Shown piece after piece: positions 1 to 5,671 of a DNA stretch of 6,579 nucleotides (the stretch's first letter is position 1; the number at the start of each line of letters is the position of its first letter). The translations under genes and the position numbers were made by a program. This stretch comes from Deltaproteobacteria bacterium (GTDB taxonomy: Bacteria; UBA10199; DSSB01), in NCBI GenBank assembly GCA_021772695.1, contig JAJFLL010000311.1, positions 1-6,579 on the forward strand, read 5' to 3'. Under the pieces are notes generated by a model. That model did no database searches. It was given only the letters and a program-made list of their open reading frames with translations, and was not told the DNA's origin.

Positions 1-179
1 ACTTCCTTCCCAAGATCAAATTGGAAGTCATCGTTTCCGATGCCGATGCTCCCAAGGTGGTTGAGGCCGTGCAAAAGGCGGCTCAAACTGGCCGGATTGG
101 GGATGGAAAGATCTTCGTGTCAGCGGTTGAGGAGATTCTACGGATTCGTACCGGTGAAACGGGCGAAAACGCCGTTTAA
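1..179 (+). CDS. glnB: Nitrogen regulatory protein P-II, C-terminal half (partial)
   Basis: This is the 3' part of a PII signal-transduction gene cut by the window edge; the reading frame begins at base 3 and ends in TAA. The 58 visible residues start FLPKIKLEV, which matches the segment just after the T-loop of PII proteins (about residue 55 of 112 in E. coli GlnB), so the full protein would have the usual length. The B-loop TGRIGDGKIF and the C-loop RIRTGE, which form the ATP/ADP and 2-oxoglutarate pocket between subunits, are both intact. PII is a cytosolic trimer that senses 2-oxoglutarate and energy charge and controls GlnE, NtrB or ammonium transporters. The T-loop tyrosine that is uridylylated lies outside the window and cannot be checked. 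The gene sits 158 nt upstream of glnA, a common PII arrangement; GlnB is more likely than GlnK because no amtB is seen downstream, but upstream sequence is not visible. Confidence 0.95.
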   Translation, partial: FLPKIKLEVIVSDADAPKVVEAVQKAAQTGRIGDGKIFVSAVEEILRIRTGETGENAV

Positions 180-193
180 GGCCCGGAGGTCAA

Positions 194-224
194 GGTTCCT
201 GATCATGAAAAATCAGGTAGGACC
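194..224 (+). other. Stem-loop in the glnB-glnA spacer
   Basis: A hairpin begins 14 nt after the glnB stop. CCTGAT (198-203) pairs with ATCAGG (212-217) around an 8-nt A-rich loop, and GGT (194-196) can extend it by pairing with ACC (222-224) across a small internal bulge. No T-tract follows, so it does not look like a full intrinsic terminator. It could stabilise the glnB mRNA 3' end or partly attenuate read-through into glnA. The function is inferred only. Confidence 0.4.
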
Positions 225-246
225 AGGGGGAATCTAGCCTAAGGGC

Positions 247-275
247 TTGACAGTCCCAGGTGGCCTTGATTAACC
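247..275 (+). promoter_or_regulatory. Possible sigma-70-type promoter for glnA (weak)
   Basis: A perfect TTGACA -35 hexamer (247-252) lies about 90 nt before the glnA start. At 17-nt spacing the -10 position reads TTAACC (270-275), which is a poor match, so activator help would be needed if this is used. A TATTAT hexamer (315-320) is nearer the gene but has no -35 at proper spacing. I looked for a sigma-54 GG-N10-GC element, common before nitrogen genes, and found none in this spacer. Confidence 0.25.
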
Positions 276-280
276 CTGTC

Positions 281-296
281 GCCTTGAATTCCAGGC
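281..296. promoter_or_regulatory. Operator-like imperfect palindrome upstream of glnA
   Basis: GCCTTGAATTCCAGGC is a 16-bp palindrome in which 14 of 16 positions are symmetric; only the bases at positions 5 and 12 break it. It is centred about 49 nt upstream of the glnA start and just downstream of the TTGACA promoter candidate. That placement would suit a dimeric repressor or a roadblock. It does not match the NtrC consensus (TGCAC-N7-GTGCA type). The regulator is unknown and chance is possible. Confidence 0.3.
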
Positions 297-337
297 TATT
301 AAAGTTCTGAGCAGTATTATTTAAAAGGAGAAATGTC

Positions 338-1756
338 ATGGGTATGACCCCAAAAGAAGTCGTCGATTTCGCCAAAAAGAACGGGGCGGTTATGGTGGAC
401 TTGAAGTTCATTGATTTTCCCGGAGTTTGGCAACACTTTACCGTTCCGATCAGTGAACTCGATGAAGGATTGTTTGAAGACGGTTTGGGTTTCGATGGAT
501 CCAGTATTCGCGGTTGGCAGCCAATTCACGCCTCCGACATGTTGGTGGTGCCCGATGCCAGTACGGCGGTGATGGATCCTGTCCCTGCACATCCCACCTT
601 GAGCCTGATCTGCGATATCGTCGATCCCATCACCAAAGAAAACTACAGTCGCGATCCTCGCTACATCGTGAAAAAAGCCGATGCCTATATGAAGTCTACC
701 GGAGTTGGTGATATCGCCTACTTTGGTCCCGAAGCGGAATTCTTCATTTTTGACGATGTGCGTTTCGATCAGACCACCCAAGAGGCCTTTTATTCCGTAG
801 ATTCCGTCGAAGGTCGGTGGAACACGGGTACCGATGAAGCTCCCAACTTGGGTTATAAACCCCGCGCCAAGGAAGGCTACTTTCCAGTACCTCCTACCGA
901 CAGTGTCAACGACCTTCGTTCCGAAATCGTTTTGACCTTGCAAAAGGTGGGCTTAAGAATCGAGTGTCATCACCACGAAGTGGCTACTGGCGGCCAATGT
1001 GAAATCGATATGCGATTCGACGATATGTTGAAGATGGCCGACAACTTGATGTGGTTTAAATACATCATCAAGAATGTGGCCCTGAAGCATGGTCGTACGG
1101 TGACCTTTATGCCGAAGCCCCTATACGGTGACAATGGTTCGGGCATGCATACCCACATGAGTATTTGGAAGGGCGAAAAGAACTTGTTCGCCGGTGACAA
1201 ATACGGCGGCCTTTCCGAACTCGGCTTACATTACGCCGCTGGGGTTTTAAAGCACGCCAGGGGAACCTGTGCCTTTACGAATCCCACGACCAATTCCTAT
1301 CGGCGATTAGTTCCCGGATACGAAGCCCCGGTGAATTTGGCCTACTCGAGCCGAAACCGGTCCGCTGCGGTACGAATTCCCATGATCGCGACCAACCCCA
1401 AGGCCAAGCGCATTGAATTCAGAACTCCGGATCCTTCGTGTAATCCTTACCTCGCGTTTGCGGCCATGTTGATGGCGGGACTCGATGGTGTAGAGAACAA
1501 AATCGATCCGGGAAAACCTCTCGATAAAAATATCTATGCCTTGGCTCCTGAAGAGCTCAAAGACATTCCTAGCGTGCCTAGTTCCTTAGAAGAGTCCTTA
1601 AAGGAACTTCAAAAGGACCATGCCTACCTGAAAAAGGGCGATGTCTTTACTCAGGACGCCATTGACATGTGGATCGAATACAAGATGACCGAAGAGGTCG
1701 ATCCCATGAGGCTTCGGCCCACGCCTTACGAGTTTGCTTTGTATTACGATATTTAA
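338..1756 (+). CDS. glnA: Glutamine synthetase, type I (beta, adenylylatable)
   Basis: This enzyme makes glutamine from glutamate, ammonia and ATP and is the entry point for ammonium assimilation; it works as a cytosolic dodecamer. The 472-residue length is normal for GSI. Family motifs appear in order: GFDGSS (Asp53 region), PEAEFF (metal-binding glutamates near 132-134), HHHEVATGGQ (211-220), NGSGMHTHMS (His271 region), NPTTNSYRRLVPGYEAPVN with the flap glutamate near 329, RNRSAAVR (339-346) and the RIEFRTPDPS strand near 358-367. Tyr400 in KNIYALAPEE matches the adenylylated tyrosine of E. coli GlnA (Tyr397), which points to the beta subtype controlled by GlnE. The ATG at 338 is chosen because AAGGAG (325-330) lies 7 nt before it; a second ATG two codons later is less well spaced. 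It follows glnB in the same direction and ends before a strong terminator. No key residue appears to be missing. Confidence 0.98.
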   Translation: MGMTPKEVVDFAKKNGAVMVDLKFIDFPGVWQHFTVPISELDEGLFEDGLGFDGSSIRGWQPIHASDMLVVPDASTAVMDPVPAHPTLSLICDIVDPITKENYSRDPRYIVKKADAYMKSTGVGDIAYFGPEAEFFIFDDVRFDQTTQEAFYSVDSVEGRWNTGTDEAPNLGYKPRAKEGYFPVPPTDSVNDLRSEIVLTLQKVGLRIECHHHEVATGGQCEIDMRFDDMLKMADNLMWFKYIIKNVALKHGRTVTFMPKPLYGDNGSGMHTHMSIWKGEKNLFAGDKYGGLSELGLHYAAGVLKHARGTCAFTNPTTNSYRRLVPGYEAPVNLAYSSRNRSAAVRIPMIATNPKAKRIEFRTPDPSCNPYLAFAAMLMAGLDGVENKIDPGKPLDKNIYALAPEELKDIPSVPSSLEESLKELQKDHAYLKKGDVFTQDAIDMWIEYKMTEEVDPMRLRPTPYEFALYYDI

Positions 1757-1783
1757 GCGATTCGTTATTGTATTGATTTTAAT

Positions 1784-1834
1784 ACCCTCGGCTTGAGGCC
1801 CGGATAACCCCGGGTCTAAGGTCGAGGGTTTTTT
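1784..1834 (+). terminator. Rho-independent terminator of glnA
   Basis: The hairpin begins 27 nt after the glnA stop. ACCCTCG (1784-1790) pairs with CGAGGGT (1823-1829), and an upper stem joins CTT..AGG..CCCGG (1792-1803) to CCGGG..TCT..AAG (1810-1820) around an ATAACC loop. Six T residues (1829-1834) follow directly. The TAA of the converging glpE gene (1833-1835) overlaps the end of this T-tract. The hairpin also lies immediately after glpE on the minus strand, but that side ends in TATTAAAAT rather than a T-run, so it would terminate glpE only weakly. Confidence 0.9.
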
Positions 1835-2135
1835 ATGATACCTGATTGCGATATTCTTCGAAACCGCCCACCAGGCTGTAGGTGGTTTTAAAACCCCGTT
1901 GATTCATGAATTCCGCGGCACCTTGAGAGCTATTGCCATGGTAGCAGCAGACCACGAGGGGTTTATCTAAATCAGAATCTTGAATGAATTGTTCGATGTT
2001 ATCTTGATTGATATTCAGCGCGTTTTCGATGTGGCCATCGGAGTAGGATGCAGGATCGCGAATATCAATAATATGAATCGATTGATCTTTGAGAAGTTCT
2101 TGAAATTCAGTGACGGTGATTTGTTGAAAGGGCAT
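1833..2135 (-). CDS. glpE: Single-domain rhodanese, thiosulfate sulfurtransferase GlpE
   Basis: This is a small cytosolic sulfurtransferase that moves sulfane sulfur from thiosulfate to cyanide or a thiol acceptor such as thioredoxin, through a persulfide on its active cysteine. The 100-residue protein is one rhodanese domain, close to the usual GlpE length (108 in E. coli). It starts with the ITVTEFQELL helix, then IIDIRDPASYSDGHIENALNI (about 22-42), the active loop CYHGNSS (Cys64 to Ser70), which is the GlpE-type six-residue loop, and the GGFEEYR end motif. The ATG is preceded by AGGAG (2143-2147 on the complement) at 7 nt. The start lies 13 nt after the stop of the CAP-domain gene on the same strand, so the two are probably cotranscribed. 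No glycerol-phosphate genes are nearby, so the classical glpEGR context is absent. Cys63 beside the active Cys64 is a small extra feature. Confidence 0.93.
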   Translation of the reverse strand: MPFQQITVTEFQELLKDQSIHIIDIRDPASYSDGHIENALNINQDNIEQFIQDSDLDKPLVVCCYHGNSSQGAAEFMNQRGFKTTYSLVGGFEEYRNQVS

Positions 2136-2148
2136 ATTCTAGCTCCTG

Positions 2149-4233
2149 CTACTTCCATTCGGTACCGAGGGTCAACGTCATAAAAGGATTGTCGGAAGTT
2201 TCACCATAAACCCCCGTACCCATGTGAGTAAAAATGGGATTCATTAAATTGGCGCAATGGCCGTCACTGCCTAACCATTCTTTCAACGCAACGGCCGGGT
2301 CTGCACTGCCTTTGGCGATGTTTTCACCGGTGATTGGAAAGACGGCTCGGCTGGCATCGTCAGGCTCGGACGTTATAGGCTGCATGCTGGCGATTAGGAT
2401 GCGTTCCCATTCACTTTGTCCCAATAAATTATAGTGCGAGAAAAAATCCTGTTCGGCCATATCAATGCTGTGCCGCCTGGCGGCACATAACAATGAAGGG
2501 TCTATGGATAAAGGCGGGGCAGCCTCAAAAGAACCTTCTTCACCACAGTCGGTTCGTTGCGACCGTTGCTGATTGATCAAGCGAAACAATTCTAATTCCT
2601 TGTCGGTATAAGTGTCTTCCCAATCAAAGAACGATTGACAGTATACTTTGTTGGGCACTACAGTGGGTAATCGTGATGATTTTTCGAGACCGGAATCCTT
2701 TCGAGTGTAAGAAAAATTAAAATGTTTTTGGTCTGGTTTAGCTCCATATGTTTTGGTCTCGGCTTGTGAAGCAGCAATGACTACTTGAACGATGCGGGAG
2801 TTTAATAGGAAATCCCCCATAGCCTTTGAGGTGGTGTAGGTGCGATTATGAATGCCCAAGTGATTGGGAACAGGTTCCCCGTAGGTTTCTACTTTGGCGA
2901 GATAGTCTCGGGGAAACTGACTAAGAAAATAAACTTTATCTAATTCGAGGGGAAAGCGGATTTGCATGTCGGCGCCTTTAAATACGTAGTCTACGTAGCG
3001 GCGTTCTGAACACAGATCCAAATCTATCAGACGTTGGTCCCCTTGAATATATGCCCGATCAATAAAATCGGCTAAGGGCTGATCGCTTTTACCGGAATGT
3101 TGCTCGAGGACTTCCGAATTTGGCTTGCCGCACACAATGAGTCGAAGCATCTGTCCATTAGCCTGTGGCAATTTTCCTTGGCAAGTTACCTCGAGGCGTC
3201 CTGAACTTAGTTTTTCTTCCACACATTCGGCCACAGTAGGCAGTTTGGTGTCGGGCAAGAAGACCTTTTTTAAAAAGTATCGAGCCGTGGCCATCTTTTC
3301 ATATTGTTCGTTATGACCCTCAAGAAACCAGACGCTATAATCAAGGTTTCGAGGCGAAAGTTTTTCAAAGGTTTCGGCTTGTCCGAATAGGGTGATGAAA
3401 AGGGCACCAAAGCTGGGTAAGACTACAGGTTCTACGGCGGAACCCAATATGCCTTCTCCCGATAGCTTTGAGGTCATTTCGAAGGTGGCGCTCTGGGTGG
3501 CCACTTTATAATCCTCGGTTATTTTTTCTTTGGCCGCGACCGTTTCGCCAGTGGATCGTAAAGAGGGTTGTTGATCAGAAGGATTGAGCTTCGCTGTCAC
3601 CGTATTAGAAATCGTCGCTGGCTCTGCCGTACCCGATCTCGAGGCAATCTCCTGCTTGGTATTGGGAAGCGCGGTAGTGGTGTTTGCCACTGGAGTGGTG
3701 GAGGTTTCTAGCTTGCGAGAAATCACCCCGCCACCAGCGGATTGGCTGCCCACATTCGCATTGGCTGTGGTAACTGCCTCTCGCTCGGTATGAGGCGATG
3801 CGGTTCTAGGGATGGTTTCCATGGCAAAATTATTTGTCGGAGCCGTGGCCTGGGAAAGGGTTACGGATCCGCCGTAATAAGTATTATTGGAATATAAGGG
3901 CCTTTGCTCATAGGCCACTTCGGGTAAGTGATACTGCCGTTCAAAACCTCCCGATGAATCGGTGGTCGATCGGCCGGAGACGGTTTGGCGAAGTCTTTCT
4001 GAACCTTGTAGGGCAAGTGAAGAAGATGAGTCGGTAATTTCGGTGGAACTTTGAGGCTTGGCCTGATTCGTTACCGGGGGTGAAAAAACGGGCTGCTGGG
4101 CGGGCGATACCACGGCCACGGCCTGGTGCCAAACGCCTGAGGCTGGCTGCTTATCGGCGTGGCATGCCGCTTGGACCACGGCCGTAGCCATAGCCAAGAT
4201 GTAAAACAAAATTTTAGGCGTATTCCTTATCAA
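2149..4233 (-). CDS. Secreted CAP/SCP-domain protein with Ser/Thr-rich linker and uncharacterised middle region
   Basis: This is a 694-residue exported protein. Residues 1-22 form a Sec signal peptide with a basic start and hydrophobic core, ending VQA-A; C24 follows, but Gln at -3 does not fit a lipobox. Residues about 30-265 are low-complexity, rich in Ser, Thr, Ala, Gln and Pro, and probably an unstructured linker. Residues about 270-540 are a folded-looking region with Cys337, 351, 368 and 408 that I do not recognise. Residues about 546-694 are a CAP domain of the YkwD-like bacterial type: HSIDMAEQDFFSH (His588), GENIAKG (Glu637) and WLGSDGHCANLMNP (His659) supply the conserved cavity residues. 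The role of bacterial CAP domains is mostly unknown; envelope or adhesion functions are possible. The start is TTG, chosen because GAGG (4239-4242) lies 5 nt upstream, it preserves the whole signal peptide, and an in-frame TAG lies about ten codons further up. glpE follows after 13 nt. Confidence 0.88.
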   Translation of the reverse strand: MIRNTPKILFYILAMATAVVQAACHADKQPASGVWHQAVAVVSPAQQPVFSPPVTNQAKPQSSTEITDSSSSLALQGSERLRQTVSGRSTTDSSGGFERQYHLPEVAYEQRPLYSNNTYYGGSVTLSQATAPTNNFAMETIPRTASPHTEREAVTTANANVGSQSAGGGVISRKLETSTTPVANTTTALPNTKQEIASRSGTAEPATISNTVTAKLNPSDQQPSLRSTGETVAAKEKITEDYKVATQSATFEMTSKLSGEGILGSAVEPVVLPSFGALFITLFGQAETFEKLSPRNLDYSVWFLEGHNEQYEKMATARYFLKKVFLPDTKLPTVAECVEEKLSSGRLEVTCQGKLPQANGQMLRLIVCGKPNSEVLEQHSGKSDQPLADFIDRAYIQGDQRLIDLDLCSERRYVDYVFKGADMQIRFPLELDKVYFLSQFPRDYLAKVETYGEPVPNHLGIHNRTYTTSKAMGDFLLNSRIVQVVIAASQAETKTYGAKPDQKHFNFSYTRKDSGLEKSSRLPTVVPNKVYCQSFFDWEDTYTDKELELFRLINQQRSQRTDCGEEGSFEAAPPLSIDPSLLCAARRHSIDMAEQDFFSHYNLLGQSEWERILIASMQPITSEPDDASRAVFPITGENIAKGSADPAVALKEWLGSDGHCANLMNPIFTHMGTGVYGETSDNPFMTLTLGTEWK

Positions 4234-4365
4234 GTGTACCTCGCCCCTAGCGGCCTCCCCGACCTACCTATTATTTTCGGTTTTTGAGTACAAGGAGTTG
4301 TATCTCCATCACTACTATTTTAGTTGCCCCATCGGGATCGCGCCATCTTCCAGGGATTATTAATT

Positions 4366-4394
4366 ATTATCTTATAATTTCATATAGTTATGAA
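4366..4394 (-). promoter_or_regulatory. Candidate sigma-70 promoter for the CAP-glpE operon
   Basis: Read on the minus strand, TTCATA (complement of 4389-4394, 4 of 6 matches to TTGACA) and GATAAT (complement of 4366-4371, 5 of 6 matches to TATAAT) are separated by exactly 17 nt. Transcription would begin near 4358, giving a leader of about 125 nt before the TTG start at 4233. The surrounding AT-rich sequence raises the chance of accidental matches. Confidence 0.4.
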
Positions 4395-4400
4395 AACTAT
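4374..4400. repeat. Short AT-rich inverted repeats overlapping the promoter candidate
   Basis: Two 6-bp inverted repeats lie side by side: AATTAT (4362-4367) with ATAATT (4374-4379), and ATAGTT (4384-4389) with AACTAT (4395-4400). They overlap the -10 and -35 elements proposed for the CAP gene. They could be protein-binding sites, but such repeats arise easily by chance in AT-rich DNA. Confidence 0.25.
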
Positions 4401-4470
4401 TTTTCAGGAAATTCTTAAGGACCCGCCAGAGGGAGGGTGAAAAAATTCCTTTGATCTCTCCAGGTAGGGC

Positions 4471-4619
4471 CTAATCCATGGATTTACCGGTGTATTTCCC
4501 TAAGTTCCCGTCGTCATTTGTATTTGCATTCCTGACTTTATAAAGGCCTCCATGCACAAAGTATTTAAGGAATTTGCCCTCAGGGTCCATGTGGTCGATA
4601 AAATTGAAGCCGATAAAAT
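4471..4619 (-). pseudogene. Possible gene remnant or unrecognised small ORF
   Basis: Just after the stop of the 299-residue exported protein, another minus-strand frame stays open to a TAG at 4471-4473. It encodes about 49 residues including FIGFNFIDHMDPEGKFLKYF and then a Gly/Asn/Lys-rich end GNLGKYTGKSMD. Many of its codons follow a purine-any-pyrimidine pattern, which is more gene-like than the rest of the gap. The only ATG inside (4590) would give 39 residues and has no ribosome-binding site; upstream, the same frame continues for 136 nt inside the neighbouring gene. I do not recognise the peptide. It may be the tail of a decayed gene, a frameshifted extension, or chance. Confidence 0.25.
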
Positions 4620-5519
4620 TTATTTCACTTGGAAGGTATGTTTTTGATTCCCGTAGGTGAGAATCAAATTTAAAGGCTGCTTTTTTGGACGAGACCCTTT
4701 GGGCACATCGAATAGCAACGATAAGGTTCCGGTACCGCTGAATGGACCACTCCAAGAATAACTGGTCTCTTCTTTTAGCACTTCAACTTGGGAAGTTTCG
4801 GAATCAGAATTATTGAGGTTGGGAAATTTTTGCCGCTTGGCTACGGGTGGGTAGGCTTGCCCAGAGATTTCTAGAAAAATATCTGCAAATTTGGGATTGC
4901 GGTGTAAAAAGTAACTCAAGGTTTCGCTGTTTTTGGGTAAAGTAAATTCCAAATCGATCACTGTAGCTTGATGGGTGACGGGAACATTTTTAAAATCATG
5001 GGTCTTGCCGGGTTTTACTTTGACACTGGCTCCTTCACCCAGTGCAAGCAACTTGCCATAAGCGGCAGGTTTCCAGTCCGGTTCTTTGCCACAACCGTTT
5101 GGACCCATGCATTGCTTGTCCACCTTCCATTGACCCGATTCCCATACCAGCAAGACTTCAATAAATTGTTTTACGGGTTGGGCGTTGGCATCTCCGAGAG
5201 CGAAGAAACCCCGTGCCGTGCCGTCTAATTGCAGTTTGGCTCGCTTGCCGTCATTTGAGATTTTAGTCTGTTTGACTTGGTAGGAAATCGGGGCCATGGC
5301 CCGCATCAATTTTTGAATTTCGGCCCGCTGTTCTTTCGTGGAAAAATCCCGATGGTATTCTTGAACCTTTTCGTCGCTAGAGACGGCCAATAGGGCCTCA
5401 ATATCCCCGGCCTGCGATGCCGCCACCCATTTTTGATAACTGACTTCAGGATTGTCTTGTGCCCAGAGCTTTGGGGCCATGAATAATAAAGATAAAAATA
5501 TCAGCAGGTGAATTTTCAT
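4620..5519 (-). CDS. Exported two-domain protein of unknown function (NTF2-like N-terminal half suspected)
   Basis: The 299-residue protein starts with a clear Sec signal peptide (residues 1-20: basic start, hydrophobic LLIFLSLLF core, likely cleavage after KLWA), so it acts in the periplasm or beyond. Residues about 24-136 open with helices around YQKWVAASQAGDIEALL and finish with beta strands ending VLLVWESGQWKVDK. That layout resembles NTF2-like domains of the DUF4878/SnoaL kind; this is inferred from pattern only. Cys137 and Cys143 sit just after it and may form a disulfide. Residues about 165-299 are beta-rich, with alternating hydrophobic strands such as LEFTL and LNLILTY, and may be an Ig-like domain. 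The ATG has GGAGG (complement of 5524-5528) 4 nt upstream. It is isolated from the OmpA-like gene by a terminator. No catalytic motif is visible. Confidence 0.8.
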   Translation of the reverse strand: MKIHLLIFLSLLFMAPKLWAQDNPEVSYQKWVAASQAGDIEALLAVSSDEKVQEYHRDFSTKEQRAEIQKLMRAMAPISYQVKQTKISNDGKRAKLQLDGTARGFFALGDANAQPVKQFIEVLLVWESGQWKVDKQCMGPNGCGKEPDWKPAAYGKLLALGEGASVKVKPGKTHDFKNVPVTHQATVIDLEFTLPKNSETLSYFLHRNPKFADIFLEISGQAYPPVAKRQKFPNLNNSDSETSQVEVLKEETSYSWSGPFSGTGTLSLLFDVPKGSRPKKQPLNLILTYGNQKHTFQVK

Positions 5520-5578
5520 CGGGCCTCCAAAAAAATATTGAAGATTCCCTTTGCCATGAAAGTCCGCCGACTCAAAGG

Positions 5579-5644
5579 AAGAAAAAAGAAGCCCCGACCT
5601 AAAGATGCCCTATGCGAACCACGCGTTGACCCCTAGGCCGAGGC
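5579..5644 (-). terminator. Intrinsic terminator of the OmpA-like gene, with a long loop
   Basis: On the minus strand, 28 nt after the OmpA-like stop, GCCTCGGCCTA (complement of 5634-5644) pairs over 11 bp with TAGGTCGGGGC (complement of 5591-5601), including two G-U pairs. A T-rich tract TTCTTTTTTCTT (complement of 5579-5590) follows directly. The loop is 32 nt, unusually long, and contains a weak GCG/CGC mini-stem. It would separate transcription of this gene from the exported protein gene that starts at 5519. Confidence 0.6.
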
Positions 5645-5671
5645 CCCCTCGAAACAGGTTGCCTCCCTTAT

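Larger units (their letters stand above)
4234..4619. other. Gene-poor 386-nt intergenic region
   Basis: This gap separates the stop of the exported 299-residue protein gene from the start of the CAP gene, both on the minus strand. It holds the CAP ribosome-binding site, an AT-rich block at about 4355-4405 with a promoter candidate and short inverted repeats, and a minus-strand open stretch at 4471-4619 with coding-like codon character. No RNA gene and no convincing terminator for the upstream gene was found. Its lower GC and lack of a clear gene suggest a regulatory region plus possible gene decay. Confidence 0.6.

Noticed and set aside
40..237. 65-residue plus-strand open frame overlapping the end of glnB
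   Set aside because: It is out of frame with the clear GlnB sequence, Arg-rich in the way shadow frames are, and lacks a ribosome-binding site.
180..337. Sigma-54 promoter before glnA
   Set aside because: No GG-N10-GC pair fitting the -24/-12 consensus was found in the spacer.
317..943. 208-residue minus-strand open frame antisense to glnA
   Set aside because: It lies wholly opposite the strongly conserved glnA frame, has no ribosome-binding site or recognisable motif, and is explained as an antisense shadow.
4219..4233. Lipoprotein signal in the CAP protein because Cys24 follows the hydrophobic segment
   Set aside because: The residues before the cysteine are VQAA, with Gln at -3 where the lipobox needs Leu, Val or Ile; ordinary signal peptidase I cleavage fits better.
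4390..4437. 15-codon plus-strand ORF starting MKTIFQEILK behind a TATAAT sequence
   Set aside because: There is no ribosome-binding site, no -35 element at good spacing, and no gene downstream on that strand, so chance is the simplest explanation.
4420..4588. GGACCC (4420-4425) and GGGTCC (4583-4588) as arms of a long-range stem
   Set aside because: Six complementary bases about 160 nt apart are expected by chance and no other pairing supports them.
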